DNA of 64,000 nucleotides. Source: Schistocephalus solidus (taxonomy: Eukaryota > Platyhelminthes > Cestoda > Diphyllobothriidea > Diphyllobothriidae). This document shows positions 50,801 to 57,799 of this stretch, piece after piece; position 1 is the first letter of the stretch; each line of letters begins with the position of its first letter. The position numbers and the translations under genes are program-made. The stretch is taken from positions 186,001 to 250,000 of the forward strand of contig WEDG01000839.1 of the NCBI GenBank assembly GCA_017591395.1, in the 5' to 3' direction. The notes beneath the pieces are model-generated. The model ran no database searches and was not told where the DNA came from. It saw only the letters and a list, made by a program, of their open reading frames with translations.

Positions 50801-53800
50801 ACTACGCACGACCTTGCCCCACACAACACACTACTTTTATAGTGATCGAATGTGGAAATTGTTGACTGAAACAGCTATTCACCCCTCCTAGATACCACCT
50901 TGCATGGCTGAAGAAATTTGAACAAAGTTCTAACATGACCTCTATTGACCTTTACCAAATAGCATTTCCTCCGGTTTCCTCGGTCTATTTAACCTGCCGT
51001 TGCATATAATTCACATTAATAAATCCAAGTCAGAGGTAAATGGAAATTGATCTAAATAATAGATTAATGGCCCTGTGGAGTCACATCTTCGAGGCCTTTT
51101 AAGAAAATTCACGTAAAATCACAGTGCTCTGGATGTAATTGAATATAACCACCTGCTCGAATATTTCAGTACGCAAGTCAATAAATTGCACCTTTTGGAA
51201 CTTCTATCAGGTATCCTTTTTTTAAGTAGACAGGTAGAATTGAACACAGGCGCATTGGAGAAGCCCGCAGAAAAACAGTACCTCTTTGATAACAGTGATA
51301 TTTCCGACGGAACGTTTGATTCCACGGAACATCTAATAGAATCTGCGCAGGACAAAGATAATCAAATTTCTGCACCCCCGCAGACCGCAGTAACTCTTCA
51401 ATCCCCAGTCACTACACCTTCAGAAAGGGAGTCATCGCTGGCACGCCATTCTCAGCCGGTTCTAATCTCCAGCACTATTCAGGATGATGTGGTTGATAGC
51501 CCGGTGCCATTACCTGGTGTCCGCGAATCCCCAGGATTAACAGCTTGCGATAGTCGCTTGTTATTGCAGGAAGTACAGGATGCACAAGAGTTGACTTCCA
51601 CGGGCTTCCTGAAACCTGCCAGACCTCCACCTCCAACGCAGATGCTGGCTTTTAGTAAGAACTTTAATACTTCTCACCGTGTTCTGACCTCGGATAATCG
51701 AATGCACGAACGGGAGCGATTGGCACGGTATCCGAACTCTGACTTGACTGGCTCTATGGGTGCCAAATCGCGTACCAGTGAGGTCTACTCTGGGCCGGTG
51801 CCTAGTCGGCGGTGCAATAGAAACAGTGCCGAGGTCACTCCTCCACAGCAGCCAAAGACAGATGCGAGTCCAATTAACCATCGAACGGGCCGTCCACAAC
51901 AACAGACTCGTCAGGGAGTCCATCAACCAAAACGACGCCCCGTGGAACGTACCGCAACCCTAAATTCTAACTCCCCTCAAGAATTTCAGTCGGAAGAAGC
52001 GGCCAAGGAAATGGTGGTTGTCGGAACATGTACTGCCCTCTACGACTTTACCAGTAAGTCAAGGGATAAATGCATATTAATTTTCCATTATTTGTTGGCC
52101 GAGGATGACTTCGGGCGCATTTCTGCTATCAAATTCCTGTTTAAGGTATCGGACACAAGGTAATGTGATTGGTGTGGCTAGTCAGTTCGTCCTGTACACG
52201 ATGTTTAACTTTTCATATCACACCATCTTGTCTCAATGCCAGCACGTCTTCTGCTGAGGGTCTGGAAGCAGTGATAAACACCGGAAATGAATTCACAACA
52301 CTTACCTTTCCGGCCTCTTTCAAAAAATAGCGGAAAACAAGAGGAAAAGTCATTTAACAAGTGAACTACACCATAACATTGTTTACTGTTCATAAAAATG
52401 GCTGCAGCGGTTTTCGGTAGTGGTGGAACCGAGCTGCATCATTTGTCCTATTTTGCGCAAGTCTTGACGGGAAGATACAGGGGTGGGGTGAGTTATGCTT
52501 CTGTTGATCGAGTCGTGATCGAATTTGCACACCTCCTGTAACCTCTCGGGACGTCTTGCTGCCCAGTTCCTCTAATCATCTGTTTGCTCACGGTATGATT
52601 TTGTTCTACCACTAATGAGTCCTCTGTTAGAGGGAGCACTTACGGCTCAAGACATATAATTTTTGATTTGATTCGCATCTTCACAGGAACAGTCAGAGCG
52701 CGGAAAGCAGACTTTTCCTTCTATTTGATTCGTCAGGAATGCCATTTAATTAGTCGTGCGTTGTGCTAACCGATAGACGTGTGACGTCCATGCTTAAGTA
52801 AGAAAACATGCATAAACTCAGAACAGTAAGTTTCTTTTCAGCCTGGAGACACCTGCTTTTCAACCGCATAGCTTCAGCCTTACATACTCTGCTGTACTAA
52901 AACCCATGGTGAGCATTATATTTTTCCGACTATTTCAAGTGTTCAAGGGAGCCTCAAAGTTCCCTCTCCTGCTTTCTAGATTCATCGTCCGCTCTTTCGC
53001 TATGTATTCGTGTAATTAATCTCGGTTCCGAACAGTCGTGCATTTGGGCTTACCTCACAAGTTTAGATTCGGTTTCAGCACATATAAATCGCTTGAAAAA
53101 TACTGTATACACGATGCACAGACAATGCTACACCACAATCCAAACAAAAACGGCTACTGTAAGTAAATATTTAGGAAGTTTGCAGAGGTGGAGCCATTTG
53201 CTCGCATCACCAATTGAGCCTCTTCTGAGGTGGTCATAAGAACTAAAGTTTTGAATGTAGAAGATATATGCTGGCTCGTTGGAACCGCAGTTGACCAGTG
53301 TTATACATCCACGTTTAAACTGACGTGATGGGTTTCTGCCCAGGGTAAGAGAAGATGACCCCGGAGTTTGATAGTAAACGAATAAATTAGCTATTTACTT
53401 CTCCGGCTTTATAGGTAAATCACCCCTTACTTCTCTGTTTTTCATTTAGGTAGAGAAATGCGTTAACTTTTGTGCAGTCACTCACCGATCTCATGAAATT
53501 TTAAACAAAATACCTCAGTATTACAGCTCGATCGAATTAATCCATACTAATCGAGAACGCATTGCAGAATTTCGTACGGCATAATCACCAGAGATTTCGG
53601 ATGCATCAGGAAGTTAGCTTTTGAGTTCACTTCTTGTCAGTCTCGTTTGAGGACTGCTTACTTGGTATGCATTTGGTCTATTGATTTTGTAATGCTCTTA
53701 TAAAGTTACTTATATTCGTCGAATGGATGCGAGTGTTCGAGTTCCAGACGTTTGTATGAGCATGGAAGCCTAGTCGAGCACTATCGCCCCAGAAAAGCTC

Positions 53801-55500
53801 ATGGGTAAATAAGGAGGGAAGAATGTGCAGTCATTTTGAAAAATTCAGCAGGTAAAGGAAAGCTGGAATAGGCACTCTGCTGTACTTGCCGACACCAACC
53901 AGATTACGTTGTGTTCTGCTTGGCCCTATCGTCGTCTTAGAGGAACAGTCCATGTGCCACAAATGTTACCGCATGATCTGACCTCACTACTTTTGATTGA
54001 CCGCCCACATCGGGTCCGCTCTCGTTATGTAACGGGGGATTTTTTTCCGTCTATTTCTTAGTAACATAAGCCCTTTCCGTTTTCGTGTAAATTATGTATG
54101 TTTTTGGTTGAAGGGGGTTGGTTAACAGTTATTCGATTTTGTGGAATGCGCGTTTTGACCTGTTAGGGCAACTTGAAAGTCATTTGCCGCCAGTTCTATG
54201 GCTGTGTATTGTGCCTGCCGACGATTCGTATAACAAATGAATCTCCGTGCTCTGCAGATGGTCTTGCGGTTAAATTTTGGCCTGAATCCTAACGAGCGTA
54301 CACTTTTGAGGTCTGGGGACCTTACTTCATGTATGAATTCAAGGGAAAGTATAAAGTTGTACTGCCGAAGATGTCACCGGTTTTGCATGTTTATAAACCA
54401 ACCTAACTTTTTAGGCGAAAGATACCGATGGAGGAGGTGCTTTACTAAGTGCAGATTCACAGGTTACGGTGTCAAAGGGTCTCTAGCCTCTGGTTATTTG
54501 ATATGTTTGCCGGAACCTCTTTTGCATAATTCAATGAGAACTTATACTGATTTTAAAAAGCTGGAAGTTGTGAATTGAGTTTCAAAAGAAGCAACATGAT
54601 GATTATGGAGGAATTAAGTAGTAATCGAAAATCCTTAAAATGTGTCATAGGTTGTTAATGCACCAACGTTGAGGATGATACCTGGAAGGTGGGTTGGGTT
54701 TTTGATGGCCATCTGTGTTGAGCGTATGGAAAGGAGGTGTTGCCAGGCTTTGCATATCCTACGAACTATTTGCATAACTTAGCCATTGTTATTCAACTTA
54801 TATTCAGATGTCTGCCTAGCGAACCCAAACGAACTTAAAGAGGTTTCATCTCAATCCTCTTTATCGAAGTTCAATGGACGCCACGTCTTTTCTTAACAGC
54901 CAGTTTCTCGGGCATGGAATAACAGCTATTAGTGCCAGCCAGCAGGGTAGACGCTTCTTTCTTCCACTACCTCTTTGTGCTGAGGTTATTAATGCACTGA
55001 TAATGATTGCAGCATAACCTATATTTCCCGAAGCTTGCCCTAGTTCTTCATGGCTTTAGCGAGGTCTTTCGATGTATGCTTTTAATTGACAATAATCTTA
55101 TGATTAAATAAGATCCGGGGACAAACTGTGTGTTACTTTCCTCTCAGGTGAGCAATTTGGGGAGTCCTTCCTTACCTTCCAGAAGGGCGATGAGTTCGAT
55201 GTGCTGGCTTCCAGGGAGCAGTTTCCTAACTCCTTGGATGTCGAAGGCTGGTACTACGCAGAGCGGACTAGACCCGCTCATAACAAACCCAGATTTGGTT
55301 TCGTTCCTGCCACTTTTGTGCAGTTGAATGTATTTACCGAGGCTATGCCGCTGTCAAGAACTTCTTCCGAACTATACCGTGCCCACTTATCCGGAACGAT
55401 GGTGAGCAACAGCAATCGCAGTAAACAGTATGATGTGCTTGTCAGTCGTCAACATCAAAGCTACGAACATATGGCCCTGGGACAGGCGACGGAACTCTAA
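14048..55500 (+). CDS. FNBP1-like: F-BAR/SH3 protein of the TOCA family (CIP4/FBP17/Toca-1-like), eight exons
   Basis: Model: join(14048..14083, 14114..14229, 14264..14476, 14508..14661, 16770..17045, 36939..37379, 51234..52053, 55148..55500), 2409 nt, 802 residues plus TAA. All junctions are GT-AG and keep phase. The protein starts with M and a WG-x-x-LWDQ motif, close to the WGTELWDQ start of vertebrate family members. The F-BAR covers residues 1 to about 265 and includes FEKVDSD..EVEK (157-173). It is followed by NLPPEDEPFEDL (278-289), matching the family's PPGD-FED motif, then RRRMSVNNL (307-315), a basic KLFSRRSK (405-412), a disordered linker, and an SH3 (about 676-746) with ALYDF, FQKGD, GWYYAE and GFVPATF. 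Family role (established): the F-BAR dimer tubulates plasma membrane and the SH3 recruits N-WASP/WAVE and dynamin. At 802 residues it is longer than the usual 550-620. No HR1 domain was found. Family assignment is strong; the exon 6-7 junction is the least certain part. Confidence 0.85.
14084..14113 (+). other. Micro-intron 1 (30 nt)
   Basis: Begins GTATTT and ends TTTTTTAG. It is AT-rich and removes exactly 30 nt. Splicing is required by protein similarity: reading through would insert extra residues and a stop (VFFE then TAA) between LW and DQ. Confidence 0.8.
14114..14229 (+). CDS. FNBP1-like: Exon 2, F-BAR helix region (residues 13-51)
   Basis: Starts DQTSNLLKYQESG and encodes amphipathic helix up to ETFAAQK. 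It aligns by position with the first long helix of the CIP4/FBP17 F-BAR, where the family has E-x-E-x-x-Y-A-K-x-L; here this reads ET-x-FAAQK-KLC. It ends in phase 2, splitting a Lys codon. Confidence 0.82.
14230..14263 (+). other. Micro-intron 2 (34 nt)
   Basis: GTATGG...AAATAG. Without removal the frame hits a stop (TAG and TAA inside the intron). With removal AA joins G to give AAG (Lys) and the helix continues as KKLCEKYRLNIKKA. Confidence 0.8.
14264..14476 (+). CDS. FNBP1-like: Exon 3, F-BAR core (residues 51-122)
   Basis: Encodes KLCEKYRLNIKKAI to LKKWKQS, rich in Lys/Glu/Leu heptads. The segment GFNELVQAVGKLIDTESLMS corresponds in place and pattern to the family's stretch around the F-BAR dimer core (FVQILQEVNDFAGQ in CIP4). 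It ends in phase 2 (AG of an Arg codon) at a GTTTGT donor. Confidence 0.82.
14477..14507 (+). other. Micro-intron 3 (31 nt)
   Basis: GTTTGT...TTCCCAG. Reading through would stop at an in-frame TAA (SRFVFK then stop). Splicing restores AGG GAT CGC (RDR) and the coiled-coil frame. Confidence 0.8.
14508..14661 (+). CDS. FNBP1-like: Exon 4, F-BAR coiled coil (residues 122-173)
   Basis: Encodes DRFQNEIKSQIKIIEEEKKR onward and ends FEKVDSDHTYSRLEVEK, which lines up with FEKMDADINVTKADVEK of FBP17. This short match is one of the clearest family signatures. It ends in phase 0 at a GTGAGA donor. Confidence 0.88.
14662..16769 (+). other. Intron 4 (2.1 kb)
   Basis: GTGAGA...TTGTTACAG. AT-rich sequence with no recognisable gene or repeat by eye. 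Short open frames inside (around 14950-15190, 15340-15550 and 15560-15760) show no domain and start or end at random. Confidence 0.75.
16770..17045 (+). CDS. FNBP1-like: Exon 5, distal F-BAR helices (residues 174-265)
   Basis: Starts ALNLYSLKNCEFKRARADYL and ends ATAARLDAEK. The pattern YLVALEQFNMNRGQHYNHTL matches the family's YAAQLQRFNRDQAHFYFSQ, and the remainder (EVYRIKKTQELLRVLAE) matches the last F-BAR helix. Acceptor TTGTTACAG, donor GTAAGT, both phase 0. GC content and codon pattern differ clearly from the AT-rich flanks. Confidence 0.9.
19290..19450 (+). repeat. Diverged SINE copy (tRNA-like head and body)
   Basis: TCGCAATGGTCGAGTGTT resembles box A, GGCTTCGAATCCCAGG resembles box B, and CTGATAAGCCAAAATTGCCA resembles the body of the family at 42026. 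Confidence 0.5.
20480..20700. repeat. Interspersed repeat family D, copy 1
   Basis: GC-rich block. Its TTTTGTCAGCAACTGCGCCC and GAGTGCGACAGATGCTG parts recur in diverged form at 31910-32015. Apparent open frames on both strands here are by-products of the GC content. Confidence 0.45.
20808..21035 (+). repeat. Degenerate telomere-like (TTAGGG) block, copy 1
   Basis: Many variants of GGGTTA/TTAGGG (GAGGGTTGAGG, GTAGGGTTAATA, CTAGGGTTC, GTTAGGGTTCGG), preceded by AAAACCGGTGTCTTAGGGCT, a leader shared with the blocks at 31385 and 36410. Confidence 0.65.
23140..23490 (+). repeat. Interspersed repeat family B, copy 1
   Basis: Contains GACGATGTCCATCATG, CACAGCATGGTG, CACTCTCTGTCC and GTGTCAAGACAGAGTCAAGA, shared with the copies near 49340 and 50240-50475. 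It lies just past the 3' end of RTE-like copy 1. Confidence 0.6.
23530..26335 (-). mobile_element. RTE-like LINE copy 1, pseudogene
   Basis: Minus strand, in order. Endonuclease with LTLAAWNVRAILDTPI, VDLAALSETRFS and GINDRLMSLHPLLRG (26334-25807). LIVLGDFNTGVGIDHAVWRG near 25780. ADGWTDNRLVSSKM near 25500. RT with ATIVQLYKKKGNHQRCDNHR, GISLLNITGKIF, TTFVDLMKAFGMVNRDGLW and TNGMKQG (24650-24165). C-terminal part with LRHLRLPWSGYLLRIDD (24137-23904). Frame changes between blocks, and the catalytic FADD block is absent (deleted). Confidence 0.85.
24165..24650 (-). pseudogene. RTE-like copy 1 reverse transcriptase fragment
   Basis: 161 uninterrupted codons: the RT fingers (GNHQRCDNHRGISLLNITGK) and motif A (FVDLMKAFGMV, where the second Asp of the usual KAFD is G), ending at KQG and a stop at 24165. 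No YxDD/FADD downstream, so not functional. Confidence 0.85.
29612..29685. repeat. (CT)n microsatellite
   Basis: About 74 bp of CT with one CTCGCT interruption. A minus-strand open frame over it reads only R-E dipeptides and is not a gene. Confidence 0.95.
31165..31380 (+). repeat. SINE copy, 5' damaged
   Basis: CGACGGCTGATGGGCCAGAA, ATGGCCATTTCAGTCTCC and GGGGCTCGAGAGTGAGCCCC match the full copy at 42026-42307 to its end (TGAGTTTCGTTGGCGATCAC). The tRNA-like head is not readable. Confidence 0.75.
31385..31530 (-). repeat. Degenerate telomere-like block, copy 2
   Basis: GGTTGAGGTTTCGGTCGGGA and GTTGGGGTTTAAG on the + strand. The complement of 31497-31530 (AAAACTGGTGTCCTTGCGCG) matches the leader of copy 1. 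Relative orientation of leader and G-rich strand is reversed compared with copy 1. Confidence 0.5.
31870..32050. repeat. Interspersed repeat family D, copy 2
   Basis: GTTGTCAGCCACAGCGCCCG and GAGTGCGAAAGATGCTG correspond to 20560-20690 in the same orientation. Confidence 0.45.
32880..33110 (+). pseudogene. Penelope-like element fragment, GIY-YIG endonuclease end
   Basis: Reads SQITAHATRPGQTFKFDKAF, IVVRDDIFMFRELLESWF, which fits the C-terminal part of Penelope-like elements of flatworms (H-x-x-x-x-GH-FKF-x-x-A-I-x-x-R-x-D ... RELLESWF). Cut short, no RT in frame upstream. Confidence 0.55.
33350..33700 (-). pseudogene. Penelope-like element fragment, inverted relative to 32880
   Basis: Minus strand reads NPGHIYKFSEADILPRGDYA, the same domain as above, followed by a degenerate stretch (frame changes) towards 33350. 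Family level only; the two copies differ considerably. Confidence 0.5.
36175..36215 (+). repeat. tRNA-like box B remnant
   Basis: GGGTGTGAGTTCGAATCCCA followed by CCAAGG looks like the T-arm half of a tRNA or of a tRNA-derived SINE. No box A upstream at proper distance, so not an intact tRNA. Confidence 0.35.
36410..36580 (-). repeat. Degenerate telomere-like block, copy 3
   Basis: AACCCTTAACCCTAATCC and TAGCCCTAACCATAACC (CCCTAA strand). The complement of the right part (GGTGGCCTTACACTAAATTC) is a diverged version of the leader of copy 1. Confidence 0.6.
36939..37379 (+). CDS. FNBP1-like: Exon 6, end of F-BAR and linker (residues 266-412)
   Basis: Starts DSRALIERLRTGNLPPEDEP, matching CIP4 DSHVLIELHKSGFARPGDVE. 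FEDL follows, then RRRMSVNNL, corresponding to the MKRTVSDNSL stretch of FBP17, where RRxS is a basophilic-kinase-like site. The rest is Ser/Thr/Pro/Asn-rich and looks disordered, ending in basic KLFSRRSK, which resembles KLWPFIKKNK of FBP17. Acceptor CACTCTAG is phase 0. The donor AAG|GTGCTT is weak, and reading through adds only VL before a TAG at 37386. Confidence 0.88.
38400..38550 (+). repeat. SINE body fragment
   Basis: CTGCCAGAAATGGCCATTCC, GGTCTCCCTTGTCTTTGTC, then CGAGGGCTCTAAACTGAG, corresponding to the body and 3' part of the 42026 copy. No head. Confidence 0.7.
38603..38770 (+). repeat. SINE copy with clear tRNA-like head
   Basis: Box A region TGGCTCAATAATAGAGCG, box B GGTCGCGGGTTCGAATTC, then TGGCTGATGACGGCTAATAA and ATGGCCATTCCGGTTTCCC. 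Its 3' part is replaced by the TA microsatellite. Confidence 0.8.
38763..38871. repeat. (TA)n microsatellite
   Basis: About 110 bp of mostly TA, starting imperfectly (ATGATC, ATTTATGATG) where other SINE copies have TTTCATCATATG. Confidence 0.95.
39900..39995 (+). repeat. Interspersed repeat family B, fragment
   Basis: GCGCTGCATCTACAGCACTC and ACAATCAAGAAGCCCGGAAA match the middle of family B (GCACTGCATCTACCTCACTC and AGAGTCAAGAAGACCG at 23215-23285). Confidence 0.45.
39998..40120 (-). repeat. SINE fragment, reverse orientation
   Basis: GTGAATCACTCC, TTTTGCCTCAGGACTCACGC, CACCAGCAGCCACGCAC and AAAGACAAGGGAGATTGGAA are the complement of the SINE 3' half. Confidence 0.7.
40390..43510 (-). mobile_element. 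RTE-like LINE copy 2, pseudogene with nested SINE
   Basis: Minus strand pieces in order. LKRRTVLVSRDLVHYKVG near 43410 (endonuclease start). FYQALRALLATVP near 43080. SVDKQSRELQRRL near 42560. PGYIDCGKMKKFYAVIEAVC near 41970. QFGCPERFTAIVKQ near 41340. LLFLDDMGIKKTT near 41050, where the catalytic FADD reads FLDD. MVVHQFSPNVNYTELRININ near 40940. A LLCGAE segment near 40690. Every part has stops or shifts. The same family as copy 1; it retains the catalytic region that copy 1 lost. Confidence 0.8.
42026..42307 (+). repeat. Complete tRNA-derived SINE with target-site duplication
   Basis: About 282 bp: head with GTGGCTCCATTGTTAGAGCA (box A type) and a weakened box B (CGCGTCTTCGAGCCTCG), body with GGCTGATGACGGCTGATGAG and AATGGCCATTCAAGTCTGC, tail with GGGGCTCGAGAGTGAGAC and ACGGAACGAGTGAGTTCCG. 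Flanked by perfect 11-bp repeats ATATCCAGGAA at 42015-42025 and 42308-42318. Confidence 0.9.
43511..48550. other. No feature identified (intron 6)
   Basis: Open frames here, e.g. 44252-44584 (-), 47554-47820 (-) and 48036-48224 (+), show no family I can name with confidence. Confidence 0.45.
48555..48690 (+). repeat. Repeat family C, copy 1
   Basis: CTAAAAGCCCAGATGCGTGT, TTCGCAGATATTCTGC, and GGTAGATAATTCAGTTTTTA recur in order at 49570-49700. Confidence 0.6.
49335..49520 (+). repeat. Interspersed repeat family B, copy 2
   Basis: GACGATGTCCACCGTGTGTC, GCACAGCATGGTGACCGCAG and CACTCTCTACTCCTATCAAC with CCTGGATCCGACGGCAAGAC, parallel to 23140-23290. Confidence 0.65.
49565..49700 (+). repeat. 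Repeat family C, copy 2
   Basis: CTAAAAGCCCAGACACGTGT, TTCGTCTATATTCTGCCGC, and GTTAGATACTACAGTTTTTA match 48560-48690, same strand, 1 kb apart. Confidence 0.6.
49960..50230 (+). repeat. Interspersed repeat family B, distal part
   Basis: AAAACTAACCTGACCGTCTG, GGCTCGGATCGCACATTC and GCTGGCAGTCTTCCAAGTCA parallel 57860-58060 (AAAACTAACCACCCCG, GGCTCGGATCCCACC, GTTGGCAGACTTCCAAGCC). Confidence 0.5.
50240..50475 (-). repeat. Interspersed repeat family B, reverse copy
   Basis: CGGTCTTCTTGACTTTAGCT with GGACACCGGATACAGG, and CACAGCATCTACTGCACTCT on the complement, match family B (GTGTCAAGACAGAGTCAAGA, CTGCATCTACCTCACTCTC) in reverse. Confidence 0.55.
50620..50790 (+). repeat. SINE copy
   Basis: GGTCGTGGGTTTGAGCCTCG (box B), GGCTGGCTGACTACGGCTAC, AAGCCAGAATTGGCCATTCC. 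3' part missing. Confidence 0.75.
51234..52053 (+). CDS. FNBP1-like: Exon 7, proline-containing linker and start of SH3 (residues 413-686)
   Basis: A long open frame (820 nt) in an otherwise stop-rich region. It encodes a Ser/Thr/Gln/Pro-rich linker with a proline cluster (KPARPPPPTQM, about residues 538-549), then EMVVVGTCTALYDFT, the first strand of an SH3. Acceptor after AAGTAGACAG is phase 0. An alternative acceptor at 51169 would add TQVNKLHLLELLSG but needs a phase-2 upstream exon that I did not find. It ends in phase 1 (A of a Ser codon) at GTAAGT. Confidence 0.85.
52054..55147 (+). other. Intron 7 (3.1 kb)
   Basis: GTAAGT...CCTCTCAG. No gene or recognisable repeat inside. It splits the SH3 between ALYDFT and SEQFGESF, and the phase (1+2) is correct. 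Confidence 0.85.
55148..55500 (+). CDS. FNBP1-like: Exon 8, rest of SH3 and C-terminal tail (residues 686-802, stop TAA)
   Basis: Continues the SH3 with FLTFQKGDEFDVL, GWYYAERT and GFVPATFVQLN, all in canonical order. The n-Src loop region is slightly longer than usual (SREQFPNSLDVE). A 56-residue tail follows, with Tyr-containing QYDVL and SYEHM and the last residues ATEL, fitting a class I PDZ-ligand pattern (S/T-x-hydrophobic). I saw no canonical AATAAA in the first few hundred bases after the stop, so the polyadenylation site is not assigned. Confidence 0.9.
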
Positions 55501-56224
55501 CGGTGGTGTGACGTGATGTTTTTTTGGTATACGTATTAGCTGTACATTCGGTCTCCTTTTTTACAACTGATTCCCACCTCCTGAACGTTTGCATTTCATA
55601 CTTTTCTATCTCATGTAAAGGACTTCAACCTTTTTGCTTTCTTCCTTGTACAAATAACTATCAAATGAAATATATGCTATAATCTGGCTTTGTTTTAAGG
55701 ATTGCAGCTGTATTTGATTTGATCAGGTATTTACGGCTTGAAGGGATCATGGGTAGATGTCTGCTTGAGATGTCAAGGCAATTTTTTGAAGCATCACAAG
55801 GTCATGTCGGCCTCATCTCGAGGTCATGTAGCATTAATTTTTCTAGAAAATCAGTCATTGTCTCGCTCAGTTGGTTTGGGATGTTTAATTCTCGTAAGAA
55901 GGCTTTCAGCAAAACCTTGGAATTTTGAAATTTGAATGTGTGATAAAGAAGTTATTAAGGCATGGAGTAGGCAGCTAATTGCATATCATACAAGTTACCA
56001 TAATGATCTCCATCTCTAAGATAATGTGCTAAATAGAAGAACGGGCAAACATGTGCTTTCGGTTTTTTTGGCACCTCCGTGAATGTTCGCCAACATGCGC
56101 CTAAACATTTTGGGATGTTGATTTCGTAGACTGGATGGTGACAGGTTAGATGCCTATGTGGTTTTTACAGAATTGTCATTTTCCCTTGTACTTACAATGT
56201 TACACGGTAGTGGCTTCGTTCATA

Positions 56225-56365
56225 AACGCTCGCCAATCGCTTACGGAACTCGCTCATCTCGTTCTGCCTTAGGGTTAATTCTGGAGGCCCGCCAGCAGCC
56301 GCACAAGTACCAAAGGCAGATGACCATTATTGACAAAGACAAGGGAAACTGGAATAACCATTTTT
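56225..56365 (-). repeat. SINE fragment, reverse orientation
   Basis: TACGGAACTCGCTCATCTCG, TTCTGCCTTAGGG, CCGCCAGCAGCCGCACAAG and GACAAAGACAAGGGAAACTG are the complement of the SINE 3' half. Confidence 0.75.
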
Positions 56366-56374
56366 GTCTTTGAA

Positions 56375-56525
56375 CTTCTGATCAAAAGTTTGCGGGTTCG
56401 AGCCTCGGGTGGTGCATAATCTGTGGTTGGGCATGATTGACTGATGATGACCAATGGGCCAGAAATTGTCATTCTTGTCTTCCTGGTCTTTACCCGGCAA
56501 TGGTTATCTGCCAATATTGGCTTCC
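56375..56525 (+). repeat. SINE fragment, opposite to its neighbour
   Basis: GTTTGCGGGTTCGAGCCTCG (box B), GGTGGTGCATAATCTGTGG, ACTGATGATGACCAATGGGC. It directly follows the reversed piece, giving a head-to-head pair. Confidence 0.7.
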
Positions 56526-56539
56526 TCGAAGTCTTAATG

Positions 56540-57130
56540 GATATATATTTGTTGTTATATCTCCTGGTACGGCGGAGGAAGCTTTTGCAAGTGTTGTGCG
56601 CCATCGTACTTGTAGACTTCCGCTGAAATTGAGCATAACTTTCGGTTGGATGGCTGTTGCAGTGCTTGGATCAGGCAGGGATTGTCAACAACGCTTGATG
56701 GCTTCTTCGTTTACTGTCGACGGGTGTTTAATGACACACTGGAAGTTCTCAGTCCAGCCCTCTAGGATCGGTGGCTTTCCGTCAGTAGGACCGTGTTGGC
56801 ACTGTTCCCTAGGCTCGTGGACCGTAGACTACTTTGGTGTGCTCGAATAAATTATCCATCTCACAGTGCCGCACGTGATTTGCTGTTTCAATGAGTTAGT
56901 CAGTAGTTCTGCATCTCTCTTAGCCTCTGTTGTACACAGCGTCGGGTCGGCATTATGCGTCTTTCTTTGTGTCACTGCCGCTGCTCGTGCAAATTTTATG
57001 TAACGCGCGTTTCTCAAAGAGGAGAGTGCACATTTCTTCTTCAGTGTCCTTAAGCAAATCCCACTGCTGAGGCTGAGGGTTTCCATCGCGGTTGCAGGGG
57101 AGGGAGCGGCAATATCTTCATCCACGGGTT
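56540..57130 (-). pseudogene. Possible LINE fragment upstream of RT
   Basis: Minus strand reads ILEGWTENFQCVIKHPSTVN, EEAIKRC near 56740, which resembles the stretch before the RT in RTE-like elements (W-E-H-F-x-V-L-N-R-PST). The rest (57125-56829) has an Ala/Lys/Arg-rich frame without clear match. Confidence 0.4.
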
Positions 57131-57799
57131 TTCAATTGTATTATCCACCTTCAGAGGTTGTATTCCTTCCAGTGTGGAGTTCGTCCAGTTGGTAAAATTC
57201 AGTCAGCACTCTGCGTATCAAGTAATGCAGTATGTAACTTACCGTTGCAGTTGGCGAGTCGACTTAGACGTGACAAGGTGGTCATCTATTCAGCAGTTGG
57301 CATCAAAAATGAACGTAGTCACAAGTAGTTCACGCTGGTCACACCACCAAACGAGGATAAACTTCAGTTAAAAGTTATTTGGGTAGACTGTGTTTTGAGG
57401 CATGAGCATTTGGACGTGGTGGTTATCTTTTGGCCGATTATTTTGTGTGCACAAGTCACGATCGGCTTGCTGACCACACTTTTTAGGGCACCTGTTCTAG
57501 CCCCTCTCAACAGTGCTACTCCTTAATATGGCTACCGAAGTCCTTCATGACAGACAATTGTTTTTTTTAGTGGGAAGACGACCAGAGTTACCCCGGGAAC
57601 TCTTGGTATAACATTTTGTCTGCTGGGTTTGGATGGAGAGTGGTTTAGCAATTTACTCGGGGACTACTGGGTGTGAATGCACGACACTTCAATTGCCGAT
57701 TCCGACGGTGTCCACTGAGGGCAGCACAACGAAATGGGCACTTCGATTAGGTTATAAAGTCAATAGAAGTAGGCGGCATATAACATAATTCCTCTCTTA

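Larger units (their letters stand above)
37380..51233 (+). other. Intron 6 (13.9 kb), repeat-filled
   Basis: Begins GTGCTT and ends with a T-run and AAGTAGACAG. The phase 0 to phase 0 join is consistent. It contains RTE-like copy 2, SINEs, the TA microsatellite and family-B/C repeats. I saw no HR1-like coding segment, but small exons could be missed. About 43.6-48.5 kb shows nothing I recognise. Confidence 0.6.

Noticed and set aside
51170..51233. Earlier acceptor for exon 7 adding TQVNKLHLLELLSG
   Set aside because: Needs a phase-2 upstream exon, whereas exon 6 ends in phase 0. The acceptor at 51233 fits directly.
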